Below are positions 32,405-43,240 of a DNA stretch of 64,000 nucleotides, one piece after another (positions within the stretch are counted from its first letter, which is position 1; each line of letters begins with the position of its first letter). This DNA comes from Elymus sibiricus (lineage: Eukaryota; Streptophyta; Magnoliopsida; Poales; Poaceae). The notes under the pieces are model-generated. The model did not search any database. It was not told the origin of the DNA and saw nothing but the letters and a program-made list of their open reading frames with translations. Both the position numbers and the translations under genes were made by a program. The stretch is taken from the NCBI GenBank assembly GCA_039707655.1, contig CM077675.1, positions 420,999,162 through 421,063,161 on the forward strand. The letters are read 5' to 3'.

Positions 32405-33239
32405 GTTTAACCATTATGCACTTAATAAGAGAGAATTAAGTCATTAAGCTTAACCTTTTCTTTAAAAAGGAAAGCATCATTTCTACCAGCCTCTACAGCA
32501 AGGAATGATCCGGACAACCACCGAACAGATAAATAAGCGGGAAATTTTTTATTTGGAACTAATATATCCAAAGGCTCTAGTTTTCTATCTATTTTTCATA
32601 CTTAAACCACAACACAAGTCAAAGGGTCCTCCCAATAATCTGCTCAGTTTTCTTCCTACGTAGGACCGTTAGCCCTCCTTAATTAGGGCCTTGATTTGCC
32701 ACCACAAGCTCTCGTTCAAGTTGGTTGTCTTGTGCTATGTGGAATTTAGATTTGTCTGTGTGTATTGTACATACCATCCGATATGTAGCGATACATAGCA
32801 TCTTCGCATGAGTACGTGACCCGGCCTCCCTTCTTGCACCCTCCACGAGCTGTGAACCACACCTTCGGTCAATATTCTTACCCAAGAAGAGCAAATTTGG
32901 TTTCTTTTACGTTTCAGATCAGTTTACCACACCATGTCATACACGTCCATGGGAGTGTACTGGGCATGATAGCTATGGCCTGATGGCCTGTTGGACTGGG
33001 CCGGTGGCTGGCTCCGCTAGCTACAGAATGAGAGCAGCTTCAGCGAGCGAGGCATCGAACGAAAAGGAACTGAACCTGTCTTCTTCCTCTGCCCTCCTCC
33101 CGTTCTACTCTGAATCATTTGTTCTCTGGTGGCTGCTCTCCACAAGCAGCAAGTATGCCTCACTGGCAGCTTTACACAAGCTGTATTTATTTCCTCCACC
33201 TTCTGTCCGACGATGTCGTGGAGTCAGGCTATGACACAC
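32405..33239 (+). repeat. Tandem host segment B, promoter-proximal part
   Basis: About 32600-32760 matches 51320-51490 (copy C). From about 32880 it matches 52060-52440 and 63530-63830, including ACAAGCTGTATTTAT and CTCCACCTTCTG. In copies C and D this reads TTTATATCATCCACC and looks like a TATA box region; here TTTATTTCC is damaged. The frame ELNLSSSSALLPFYSES is open in all three copies. Confidence 0.65.
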
Positions 33240-35246
33240 GGAACTGGCGTAGAAGCGAGAAGGATCATTCCATCACATTCACCGTAGGAGAAACCCCCTT
33301 TTCCCCTCCCCGCCCCGCGTCGCCCCCGCGGGCGCCCGGGGCGAACCCTAGCCCCGCCGCCGGCCAGTCTCCCTCCATCCTTTCCTCCTCCTCGCCGCCG
33401 CCTGTGCGGGCTGGCGGGCAAAGCCCGGCCAGCCTGGGTGGCGGCGAGGCCTTCTCTCCTTCCTGCCTGGGCGCGGCGGCGCGGGACGCTGGATCCAGGC
33501 GGCGGCGCTGCGCAGGCGCAGGACGCGGCGGCGAGTCGGCGCGGGCTGGCGGCGGTGCTGACAGCTCGGTGCGGGCGCGAGGGAGGGCTGCGTGGTGGTG
33601 CTCGTCTCCCGCGGTGGCGGCGGCTCGTCGTGGAGCTCGGACCTGGTGGTCGAGGCGAGTGGGCCGGCTGGGCGTGGCGGCGGCGAGGCGCACGGCCGGG
33701 CAGCAGGGCGGGCGGGCGTGGTCGCCGTGGTGGCCGCGGGGACGGCTGCGGCGGGGTGCTGGCGGCGCATCTGGCCTCGGCGGGGCGGCGTGGCTGCAGG
33801 TCCCGGGCGGATCTGCGACAGGCGCTGCGCCGGCCATGGCCTCTGTGTGGTGTGGGCCCTTCCGGGGTCGAGGTGGGCAGGGTGGTGCTCGTGGTGGCGT
33901 TGCCCTGCTCAGGCTCTTCCAGGTCCTGGTGGTTGCACCGGTCAACGGCACGGCCTCGGCGGCTCGTGCAGCGGAGGCCCGTTGTTTGTTGGTGGGGTGC
34001 GGGCGGTGGCGGCATCCTCCCCTCTCCTAGGTCCGAGCCGGCGGCGCGTGAGGTGCTCTCGCGTCGGTGGATGGTTGGGTCCTAGGGTTCGTGCTCGGGC
34101 GGGCCAGATCTGGGCCCGAGGCGGATCGGAACTTCCACTCCGGGTAGGTGAGGACGGGCATGGTCCAGGTGGTGGTCGGTGGTGGCGTTCCTCGGGCTCT
34201 CCGGGTGGCGATGGGGCGGCACGGCTGCTCGGTTGGCGGCGGTGTGATCCGGGTCGTGGACGGCTTCGGCGTGCGGCGTGGATCTGGTTTGTCGTGGTCG
34301 ACGACGCCGGGCGCGTAGGTACGAGGGTTGACTTGGTCCGCGTGGGTATCCTTCGCGTTATGCTCTTCGTTTCTGCGGCTTGCTCATGGCGTCGGTCCGA
34401 GTTGGGCTCTTCGGGTGTTGCCTTGTCGTCGGACGGATCGGCTCCGGTGGCCATGGGTTTGGCGTCGTTCGAGCTGCTTAGCGGCGACCGTCGGCAGTCA
34501 CTAGGTTGCATCCTCACGGTCCACCGGGACTGACAGGGGAGACAGGTGTCAGCCCCTCCTACTGTGGAGGCGCTAACCCAGACCAGGTGACTGATGCCGG
34601 GCTAGGATTGAAAGGTGGTCCCTTTCAATCCTACTACCATGGCGGGGGTTGTGATGTCGATGGCCGGTGGTGTTCAGGGCCATGGACGCCGGGGCGGCGG
34701 CCTCGGTTGGTGGGCCTCACGGTTGGCTTTCCGGCAGGCTCTGTGGTGGCGGTGGTGACTCTACATCTTGGTCGTGTGGACGACAAGGGGTGGAGTGGTG
34801 GGAGGCTCTGGTCTGCTTTGGCAGTGCCCAGATCTGGTGTGGATGAGCAGCCCTCGTGGAGTTGCTGATCGGAACTCCTCCTAGTGGCGTCGGCGAGTGT
34901 CCGAGTGAAAGCTTAGCGCTATGTGGCGCCGGCGTCGGTGGCGCCTGTGGGTGCCACTTGCTTCTTGGAGTCATCGTCGTGGGTCTCGTTATGCCATGGC
35001 TCCGGGTGAAAACCTCTGTCTGTTTGGACACGGCAACGGCGACGCTTCGCGCCGTCACCTCCTTGGGGCATTGTCGTGGAGCTCAGATGTTCTCGGTCGG
35101 ACCTCTGCGAGGTGGTAGCTTGTTCTAGGTTCTTGTTTATCTTTTGATCTGCTTTGTAAGAGGGACTCCTCATCACATTGTATCGTTCGGTCGTGTACTC
35201 TGTTATGCTGCTTTATCTATAAAGCGGGGCGAAAGCCTGTTTCGAG
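33240..35246 (+). mobile_element. RT-less LINE (non-autonomous)
   Basis: Flanked by a perfect 14-bp duplication AGGCTATGACACAC (33226-33239 and 35247-35260). The right end is TATAAAGCGGGGCGAAAGCC then TGTTTCGAG, essentially the same tail as the LINE ending at 32388. The 2-kb body is very GC-rich and contains no reverse transcriptase. Long overlapping frames on both strands reflect base composition. It was presumably moved in trans by an LINE enzyme that recognises the shared tail. A perfect 12-bp hairpin (AGGATTGAAAGG, loop TGGTC) lies at 34604-34632. Confidence 0.85.
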
Positions 35247-35640
35247 AGGCTATGACACACCTCTCACCGTCCCCATCATTGTTTTGGTACCCATTAACAC
35301 AAATATTTGCCCCTGCCTTTTAAGATCCGTGTGCACCCCATGTCCTTAAAAGGAACCCCTTTCCTTATTCCCACTCATTCCACACACATCCATACCATTC
35401 AAAATTATCGCCTGCATACGACGGGAGTTCAACACCTATGGTTTTATGGTCTTCCTAATCCTACGTACCACCGCTGATGATATCAAATACCTTAATGAAT
35501 AATTTGTGCATGTGCTCGGACTCGTAGGAATAGGAGGAATGGGAAAGTTCACTATATCCATGCTACTTAGTATGTCATGAATCAAAGAATTAAGATCTCT
35601 GAGCTAGCATGTAGAAGGTTGCTCTTCCTTTTTTCCTAGA
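35247..35640 (+). pseudogene. NLR (NB-ARC) gene relic with P-loop, copy B
   Basis: After the LINE the host continues with a leader-like stretch, then a frame including RTTADDIKYLNE, one stop, and FVHVLGLVGIGGMGKFTISM (about 35500-35565). GIGGMGK is the Walker A/P-loop of NB-ARC ATPases of plant NLR resistance proteins; the usual Thr after Lys is Phe here. A stop follows within 20 codons and no kinase-2 or LRR region is seen. The matching block in copy C is at 57507-57830. Only a short relic is present, so the family call is moderate. Confidence 0.5.
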
Positions 35641-36156
35641 AAGGAATTCTAAAAGTAGTCTCGTCAAGGAGCTCCTTAATGTACTAGCCTGCTATCTTCT
35701 GGAAATATATGAAATATATTGTTTGAAAGGTTTTGAATGCCATCACACAATCAATATTTGACTTATGTGATGCAAAATCACAGTATCAAGAAACACTAGA
35801 TCGAGAACCAATATATTTGTAAACAAGAATCTAGTAACAATAATTTTATAGTATTTGTAAGGAAGAATCGATCTCTTTTGCAGGAATATTAAGTAAATAG
35901 TTGACATGACGGAAATTTTGTTAGCAAGTAAACCCCTGCTATATTTTTTCAAGGAAAAACAATAGAATTGTGTGTCTTTTCATTAAGAGAGCCGAGCTCT
36001 AGCGTGACGCACGACCTCGGCTGGCAAAATATAAGACGTTCTTGCAGTTCGTAGAAAATTCAGAAAAGTGACTGAAACTTAACAAAAGTAACTGGCTGAA
36101 ACTTAACAAAAAGAAATACTAATCAACAATTGGACACGTTAAGAAGACTGAAACTT
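35641..36156 (+). other. AT-rich stretch and start of host segment C
   Basis: No gene is seen from 35641 to about 36025. From 36030 the host segment resumes with AAAATATAAGACGTTCTTGC, as at 58470, and is cut at 36156 by the Gypsy element. Confidence 0.6.
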
Positions 36157-37676
36157 TGATACGTCCATTTTGCATCATGATTTCCTACTGTTATTTACTT
36201 TGTTTTGTTGAATAATAATGCTTTGGGTAGTGATTCTAATGCCTTTTCTCTCATAATATGCAAGGTTTAAACAAAGAGGGAGAATACCGGTAGCTAGAAT
36301 TCTGGACCCAAGAAAAGCCCGTGAGAGATACCAATTCTGCACAACTTCAATGAAGCTGAAAATTTACGGAGATTATTTTTGTATTTAATAATAATTACTG
36401 GAGCTAAAAACTACCGGACGAGGGCCCCCAGGTGGGCACCACCCACCAGGGCGCGCCAGGCCCCCCTGGGCATGCCCTGGTGTATCGTGCCCAGCCTGGC
36501 CCGCTTCCGGTGCCCATCTTATGGTATAAATTCCCAAAAAACCTAAAAAAATTAGGAGGAGGACTTTCGGTACGAAGCGCCGACGTCTCGAGGCGGAACT
36601 TGGGCAGGAGCACTTTTACCCTCCGGCTGAGCGATTCCGCCGGGGGAACTTCCCTCCTGGAGGGGGAAATCGAAGCTATCGTCATCACCAACACCCCTCT
36701 CATCTTTGGGTGGCCAATCTTCATCAACATCTTCAATAGCACCATCTCCTCTCAAACCCTAGTTCATCTCTTGTGTTCAATCTTTGTACCGGAACCTCAA
36801 ATTGGTACCTGTGGGTGACTAGTAGTGTTGACTACCTTGCGTAGTTGATTACTATATGGTTTATTTGGTGGAAGATTATATGTTCAGATCCATTATGCTA
36901 TTCAATATTCCTCTGATCTTGAGCATGATTATTATTTGTGAGTAGTTACCTTTATTCTTGAGGTCACGGGAGAAGTCATGTTGCGAGTAATCATGTGAAT
37001 TTGATATGTGTTCGATATTTTGATGATATGTATGTTGTGATTCCCTTAGTGGTGTCATGTGAACGTCGACTACATGACACTTCACCATTCATGGGCCTAA
37101 GGAAATGCATTCTGGAGTAGTTATTAGATGATGGGTTGCTAGAGTGACAGAAGCTTAAACCCTAGTTTATGCGCTACTTCGTAAGGGGCTGATTTGGATC
37201 CACATGTTTAATGCTATGGTTAGACTTTGTCTTAATACTTTTCTCGTAGTTGCGGATGCTTGCGAGGGGGTTAATCATAAGTAGGTTGTTAGTTCAAGTA
37301 AGAATAGCACCTTAGCACCGGTCCATCCACATATCAAATTATCAAAGTAGGGAACACGAATCAAACCAACATGATAAAAGTGACTAGACGAAATTCCCGT
37401 GTACCCTCAAGAACACTTTGCCTATTACTAGTGATTGTTCTGGCATGTCCTTTGCCTTAAAAGGATTGGGCTACCTTGCTGCACCTTGTTTAGCGTTACC
37501 GTTACTTGCTCGTTACAAATTACCTTGCTATCAAACTATCTATTACCTACAATTTCAGTGCTCGCAGAAATTACCTTGCTGAAAACCGCTTGTTATTTCC
37601 TTCTGCTCCTCGTTGGGTTCGATACTCTTACTTATCAAAAGGACTACGATTGATCCCCTATACTTGTGGGTCATCA
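36157..37676 (+). repeat. Gypsy 5' LTR
   Basis: 1,520 bp from TGATACGTCCATTTTGC to GTGGGTCATCA. It includes a GC-rich hairpin (36444-36482, CACCAGGG...CCCTGGTG). It retains 59 bp (37352-37410) that the 3' LTR has lost between two GAACAC repeats. Confidence 0.93.
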
Positions 37677-37687
37677 AGACTCTTTTT

Positions 37688-37701
37688 TGGCGCCGTTGCC
37701 G
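37688..37701 (+). promoter_or_regulatory. Gypsy primer-binding site (tRNA-Asp)
   Basis: TGGCGCCGTTGCCG lies 11 bases after the 5' LTR and is exactly complementary to the 3' end of plant tRNA-Asp (GTC), including its CCA. Confidence 0.88.
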
Positions 37702-37782
37702 AGGAGTGAAGCGCTCTTGGTAAGTGGAAACCGGTAAGGAAAAACTTATACTACGTGCTGAAATTTATTGCTACTTGTTACT

Positions 37783-38934
37783 ATGGAGAACAATCCTTTG
37801 AGGGGTTTGTTAGGGGTATCTTCACCTCGATCGGAACCACAATTAGTTACCCCTCAACCTACAACATCTACTGAAAATGTTACTTATGAAATTCCTTCGG
37901 GTATGCTAGAACACTTGCTTGCTAAACCTTATGCAGGAGATGGAACTGAACATCCTGATATGCATCTATTATATGTGAACGAAATATGTGGATTATTTAA
38001 GCTTGCAGGTTTACCCGGAGCTGAAGTTAATAAGAAGGTTTTCCCTTTATCTTTGGAGGGAAAAGCATTGACATGGTATAGGCTATGTGATGACCTTGGA
38101 TCTTGGAACTGGAATCGTTTGCAATTGAAATTTCATCAAAAGTTTTATCCTATGCATCTAGTTCATCATGATCGGAATTATATATATAATTTTTGGCCTC
38201 GTGAAGGAGAAAGTATCGCTCTAGCTTGGGGGAGGCTTAAGTCAATGTTATATTCATGCCCCAATCATGACATTCTGAGGGAAGTTATCATTCAGAATTT
38301 TTATGCTCGGCTTTCTCATAATGATCAATCTATGCTCGATACTTCTTGTGCTGATTCTTATATGAAGAAGACTATTGATTTCAAGTGGGATCTCTTGGAA
38401 AGAATTAAACGCAACTCTGAAGATTAGGAACTTGACGAAGGTAATGAGTCAGGTATAAAGCTTGCATTTGACTGTGTTAAATCTTTTATGAATACCGATA
38501 CTTTTCACAAGTTTAGCACTAAATACGGACTTGACTCTAAGATAGTAGCCTCTTTCTGCGACGCATTTGCTACGCACGTTGATCTCCCTAAGGAGAAGTG
38601 GTTTAAATATCATCCCCCTGTTAAAGAAGAAATTAAAGAACTGGTCATAGCTAGAGAAGAAACTATCTTTTACAATGTTGATCCACTTGTGCCTACTGCT
38701 TATATTGAAAAGCCACCTTTCCCTGTTAGGATAAAGGAACATGCTAAGGTATCAACCGTGGTTCGTAAGAGCAATATAAGAGCACCTAAACCCCCTGAGC
38801 AAATTAAAGTAGAACCCAGTGTTGCTATGGTTAAAGATCTCTTGGAAGAAAATATTGATGGGCATGTCATCTACCTTTGTGATGAAGCTGCTAGAATTGC
38901 TAAACCTGATAAGAAAGATAACATAGACCTATAG
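37783..38934 (+). pseudogene. Gypsy gag, one in-frame stop
   Basis: The frame starts MENNPLRGLLG and carries the retrotransposon gag (capsid-like) pattern, with EGKALTWYRLC and the HQKFYP block at about residues 90-125. TAG at 38425-38427 interrupts the frame, which then continues unshifted to 38934. Gag forms the particle that packages the element RNA. No CCHC knuckle is evident before the protease. Confidence 0.85.
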
Positions 38935-38939
38935 AAGGC

Positions 38940-41900
38940 TTGCCCGTTGTCTCAGTTAAAATAGGAGATCATTGCTATCATGGTTTATGTGATTTAGGTG
39001 CTAGTGCGAGTGTTATCCCTTTTACCTTATACCAAGAAATTATGAATGAAATAGCACCTGCTGAAATGGAAGATATTGATGTTACTATTAAACTTGCTAA
39101 TAGAGATACTGTCACACCACTTGGGATTGTTAGAGATGTTGAAGTCTTGTGTGGTAAAGTAAAATACCCTACTGATTTTCTAGTTCTTGGTTCCCCACAA
39201 GATTACATTTGTCCCATTATCTTTGGTAGACCTTTATTGAGCACCGTCAATGCTAAGATAGATTGTGAAAAACAAACTATCGGTGTCAGTTTTGGTAATG
39301 TGTCTCATGAGTTTAATTTTTCCAAGTTTAGTAGACAACCTCGTGATAAAGCGTTACCTAGTGAAGATGAAATAATTGGTATTTCTTCTATTGCCGTGCG
39401 TCCTACTGATCCATTAGAACAGTATTTGCTTGACCATGAAAATGATATGCACATGCGTGAAAGAAATGAAATATATCAAATTTTCTTCGAACAACAACCT
39501 CTCTTGAAACACAATTTGCCTATTGAAACCCTTGGAGGTCGTCCTCCACCTAAAGGTGATCCCATGTTTGAGTTGAAACAATTGCCTGACACTTTGAAGT
39601 ATGCTTATATTGATGAGAAAAAGATATATCATGTTATTATTAGTGCTAACCTTTCAGAATATGAAGAAGAAAGATTATTGAAAGTTCTAAGAAAGCACTG
39701 GGCTGCTGTTGGATATACTCTTGATGATCTTAAGGGCAGTAGTCCCACTCTATGTCAGCACAAGATCAATATGGAACCAGACGCTAAACCCGTTGTTGAT
39801 AACCAACGGCGATTGAATCCTAAGATGAAAGAAGTGGTAAGAACTGAAATATTAAAGCTTCTGGAAGCAGGTATAATCTATCCCATAGCTGATAGTAGAT
39901 GGGTATGTCCCGTTCATTGTGTCCCTAAGAAAGGAGCTATTACCGTTGTTCCTAATGATAAGAATGAACTCATTCCACAAAGAGTTGTCACTGGCTATAG
40001 AATGGTAATTGATTTTAGAAAATTAAATAAAGCTACAAGAAAAGATCATTACCCTTTGCCTTTCATTGATGAAATGCTAGAGAGACTATCTAATTAAGCA
40101 CACACACTTTTGTTTCCTGGATGAATATTCTGGTTTCTCTCAAATACCCGTGTCACAATCCGATCAAGAGAAAACGACCTTTACTTGCCCTTTTGGAACT
40201 TATGCTTATAGACGTATGCCTTTTGGTTTATGCAATGCACCTGCTACCTTTCAAAGATGTATGACTGCTATATATTCTCTGATTTTTGTGAAAAGATTGT
40301 AGAGGTTTTCATGGATGATTTTTCCGTTTACGGAACTTCTTTTGATGATTGCTTAAGCAACCTTGATCGAGTTTTGCAGAGATGTGAACAAACTAATCTT
40401 GTCTTGAATTGGGAGAAGTGCCACTTTATGGTTAATGAAGGTATTGTCTTGGGGCATAAAATATCTGAGCGAGGTATTGAGGTGGATAAAGCTAAGGTTG
40501 ATGCAATTGAGAAAATGTCGTGTCCTAAAGATATTAAAGGTATTCGAAGTTTCCTTGGTCATGCTGGTTTTTATAGGAGGTTCATTAAAGACTTCTCTAA
40601 AATTTCTAGTCCTCTTACTAATCTTTTGCAAAAGGATAGTCCTTTTGTTTTTGATGATGATTGTGTGGAAGCCTTTGAAACACTCAAGAAAGCCTTAACC
40701 TCTGCACCTATCGTTCAACTACCTGATTGGAACTTGCCTTTTGAAATTATGTGTGATGCTAGTCATTATGCTGTTGGTGCTGTCCTAGGACAAAGAGTTG
40801 ATAAGAAATTGAATGTTATCCATTAAGCTAGTAAAACTCTAGACAATGCCCAACGAAATTATGCTACTACTGAAAACGAATTTTTAGCAGTTGTGTTTGC
40901 TTGTGATAAATTTAGATCGTATATTGTTGACTCCAAAGTTATTGTTCACACCGATCATGTTGCTATAAAATATCTTATGGAAAAGAAAGATGCTAAACCT
41001 AGACTAATTAGGTGGGTTCTTTTTCTTCAAGAATTTGACTTACATATCGTTGATAGGAAAGGAGCTGAGAACCCCGTAGCTGATAACTTGTCTAGGTTAG
41101 AAAATATCCTTGATGACCCACTACCTATTGATGATAGTTTCCCTGACGAACAGCTAGCTGCAATAAGTGTCTCACGCAACACACCTTGGTATGCTGACTA
41201 TGCTAATTACATTGTTGCTAAATATATACCACCTAGTTTCACATACCAACAAAAGAAAAAATTCTTCTATGACTTGAGACATTACTTTTGGGATGACCCA
41301 CATCTTTATAAAGAAGGAGTAGATAGTATTATTAGGCATTGTGTACCTGAGCATGAACAGGAACAGATCCTACGGAAATGTCATTCCGAAGCTTATGGAG
41401 GACATCATGCGGGAGATAGAACTGCTCATAAGGTACTGCAATCTGGTTTTTATTGGCCTACTCTCTTCAAGGATGCCTGTAAGTTTGTCTTGTCTTGTGA
41501 TGAATGTCAAAGAATTGGTAATATCGGTAAGCGTCAGGAAATGCCTATGAATTATTCACTTGTTGTTGAACCATTTGACATGTGGGGTATGATTACATGG
41601 GGCCTTTTCCTTCCTCTAACGGGTGCACTCATATTTTGGTTGCGGTTGATTATGTCACTAAGTGGGTAGAAGCTATTCCAACTAGTAGTGCTGATCACCA
41701 CACTTCCATTAAAATGCTTAAAGAGGTTATCTTCCGGAGGTTTGGAGTCCCTAGATATCTAATGACCGATGGTGGTTCATACTTTATTCATGGTGCTTTT
41801 CGTAAGATGCTTGCTAAATATGATGTTAACCATAGAATTGCATCACCCTATCATCCTCAATCTAGTGGTCAAGTTGAACTTAGCAATAGAGAAATAAAAT

Positions 41901-42533
41901 TAATATTACAAAAAAACTGTCAATAGGTCTCGTAAGAATTGGTCTAAGAAATTAGATGATGCACTTTGGGCCTATAGAACAGCTTATAAAAATCCTATGG
42001 GTATGTCTCCATATAAAATGGTATATGGAAAGGCTTGTCATTTGCCTCTAGAACTAGAACACAAAGCATTTTGGGCAATTAAAGAACTCAATTATGATTT
42101 CAAACTAGCCGGTGAGAAGAGGCTATTTGATATTAGCTCACTAGATGAATGGATAACCCAAGCGTATGAAAATGCCAAGCTATTCAAAGAAAAAGTAAAA
42201 AGATGGCATGACAAAAGAATCCAAAAGCGGGAATTCAAAATAGGAGATTATGTTCTTTTATTCAACTCTCGTTTAAGATTCTTTGCAGGAAAGCTTCTCT
42301 CCAAATGGGAAGGACCATATATTATTGAAGAGGTTTATCGCTCTGGAGCTATCAAGATTAATAACCCCGAAGGTACTAACCCGAAGGTGGTCAATGGCCA
42401 AAGAATTAAGCATTATATCTCAGGTACGCCTATTAACGTTGAAAGCAATGTTATCCAAACCATGACACCGGAGGAACACATAAAAGAAACCTTCCGGAAC
42501 ACTTCAGAATACTTAAAAATAGGAGGTACGTGA
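38940..42533 (+). pseudogene. Gypsy pol: protease, RT, RNase H, integrase (broken)
   Basis: The protease active-site motif CDLGAS lies near 38988 and the polymerase fingers (MVIDFRKLN) near 40000. A stop at 40095-40097 and a frameshift follow. Then come the catalytic FMDDFS (about 40308), the GIRSFLGHAGFYRRFI thumb block and the RNase H CDASHYAVGAVLGQ block. Next are a stop at 40824-40826, the integrase HHCC region ending CDECQRIG, a frameshift near 41590, the integrase core with MTDGGSYF and GQVELSNRE, a stop at 41924-41926, and the C-terminal GPYIIEEV region ending at 42533. In all, at least three stops and several frameshifts make this copy inactive. Confidence 0.92.
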
Positions 42534-42650
42534 TACGGTAAGTAAACGGACTCCGAAAAATCCGCAAAAATAATTTCTGTCAGTTTTTGAATATTTTGGA
42601 ATTTTAGGAATAAAAAATTAAACCGGAAGGTGATCGAGGTGAGCACGATA

Positions 42651-42689
42651 CACCAGGGCGCGCCAGGCACCCCTGGGCGCGCCCTGGTG
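42651..42689. repeat. 14-bp GC hairpin downstream of integrase
   Basis: CACCAGGGCGCGCC and GGCGCGCCCTGGTG pair perfectly around an 11-base loop. Closely similar hairpins occur once in each LTR (36444-36482 and 45236-45275). Confidence 0.85.
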
Positions 42690-42836
42690 GGTGGTCCCGA
42701 CTCCGTTTTCCTTCCAAATACTTGTTTCCCAAGAATAAAAATTCTCTATATATACCCCCGACTGTTTTGACGACCGCATCGCAGAAAAATCCTCTGTTCT
42801 TGTTTCTTGTTGTTTTCTCGTTAGATCTAGATTTCC

Positions 42837-43240
42837 ATGGCTCCACCAAGCTCCTCCAAGGACAAGTTCTTCGAGAAGGTCATCAACCCGTATTTGCCGG
42901 AGGTGATGAAGCACCCTCAAGCCATTGAGATGCGTGAGGGGGGTGCTCCACATCCGCGATGTTCAAGGACCTAAGAAGACCGGGAGCGTGGAGGCTAGGC
43001 TTGAGGCGGTGGAGTAGGAAATCTTCAAGTGCCAGAAGATGGTGGAGCGTGGACTTAGTGCCAACCACTCCATGATCACGGAATTCACCCATGATCAGAC
43101 GGTGGATGGACAATCTGTGAAGGACACTATCTCCACCCTCAACAAGCAAATTAATTTTCTGCAGAGCTAAGTTTATGATCTTCAAAACCAAGTCTTCGAA
43201 TATGAAGCTAGATTTAAAGGTATGAGTTTAGCTGCCAGTT
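42837..43240 (+). pseudogene. Additional Gypsy gene after integrase (broken)
   Basis: A frame begins MAPPSSSKDKFFEKVINPYL at 42837, well after the integrase stop. A frameshift near 42940 and later stops break it. In the other frames the translation stays coding-like and helical (SVEARLEAVE, TISTLNKQINFLQ), suggesting a coiled coil. The position is that of an env-like gene, but I see no signal peptide or membrane segment, so I do not call it env. The function is unknown. Confidence 0.6.

Noticed and set aside
33119..34533. Long frames on both strands (up to 313 codons)
   Set aside because: They overlap extensively in a very GC-rich body with no motif, and stop codons are rare by composition alone.
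42837..43240. Calling the extra Gypsy gene an envelope gene
   Set aside because: No signal peptide, cleavage site or membrane span is visible; position alone is not enough.
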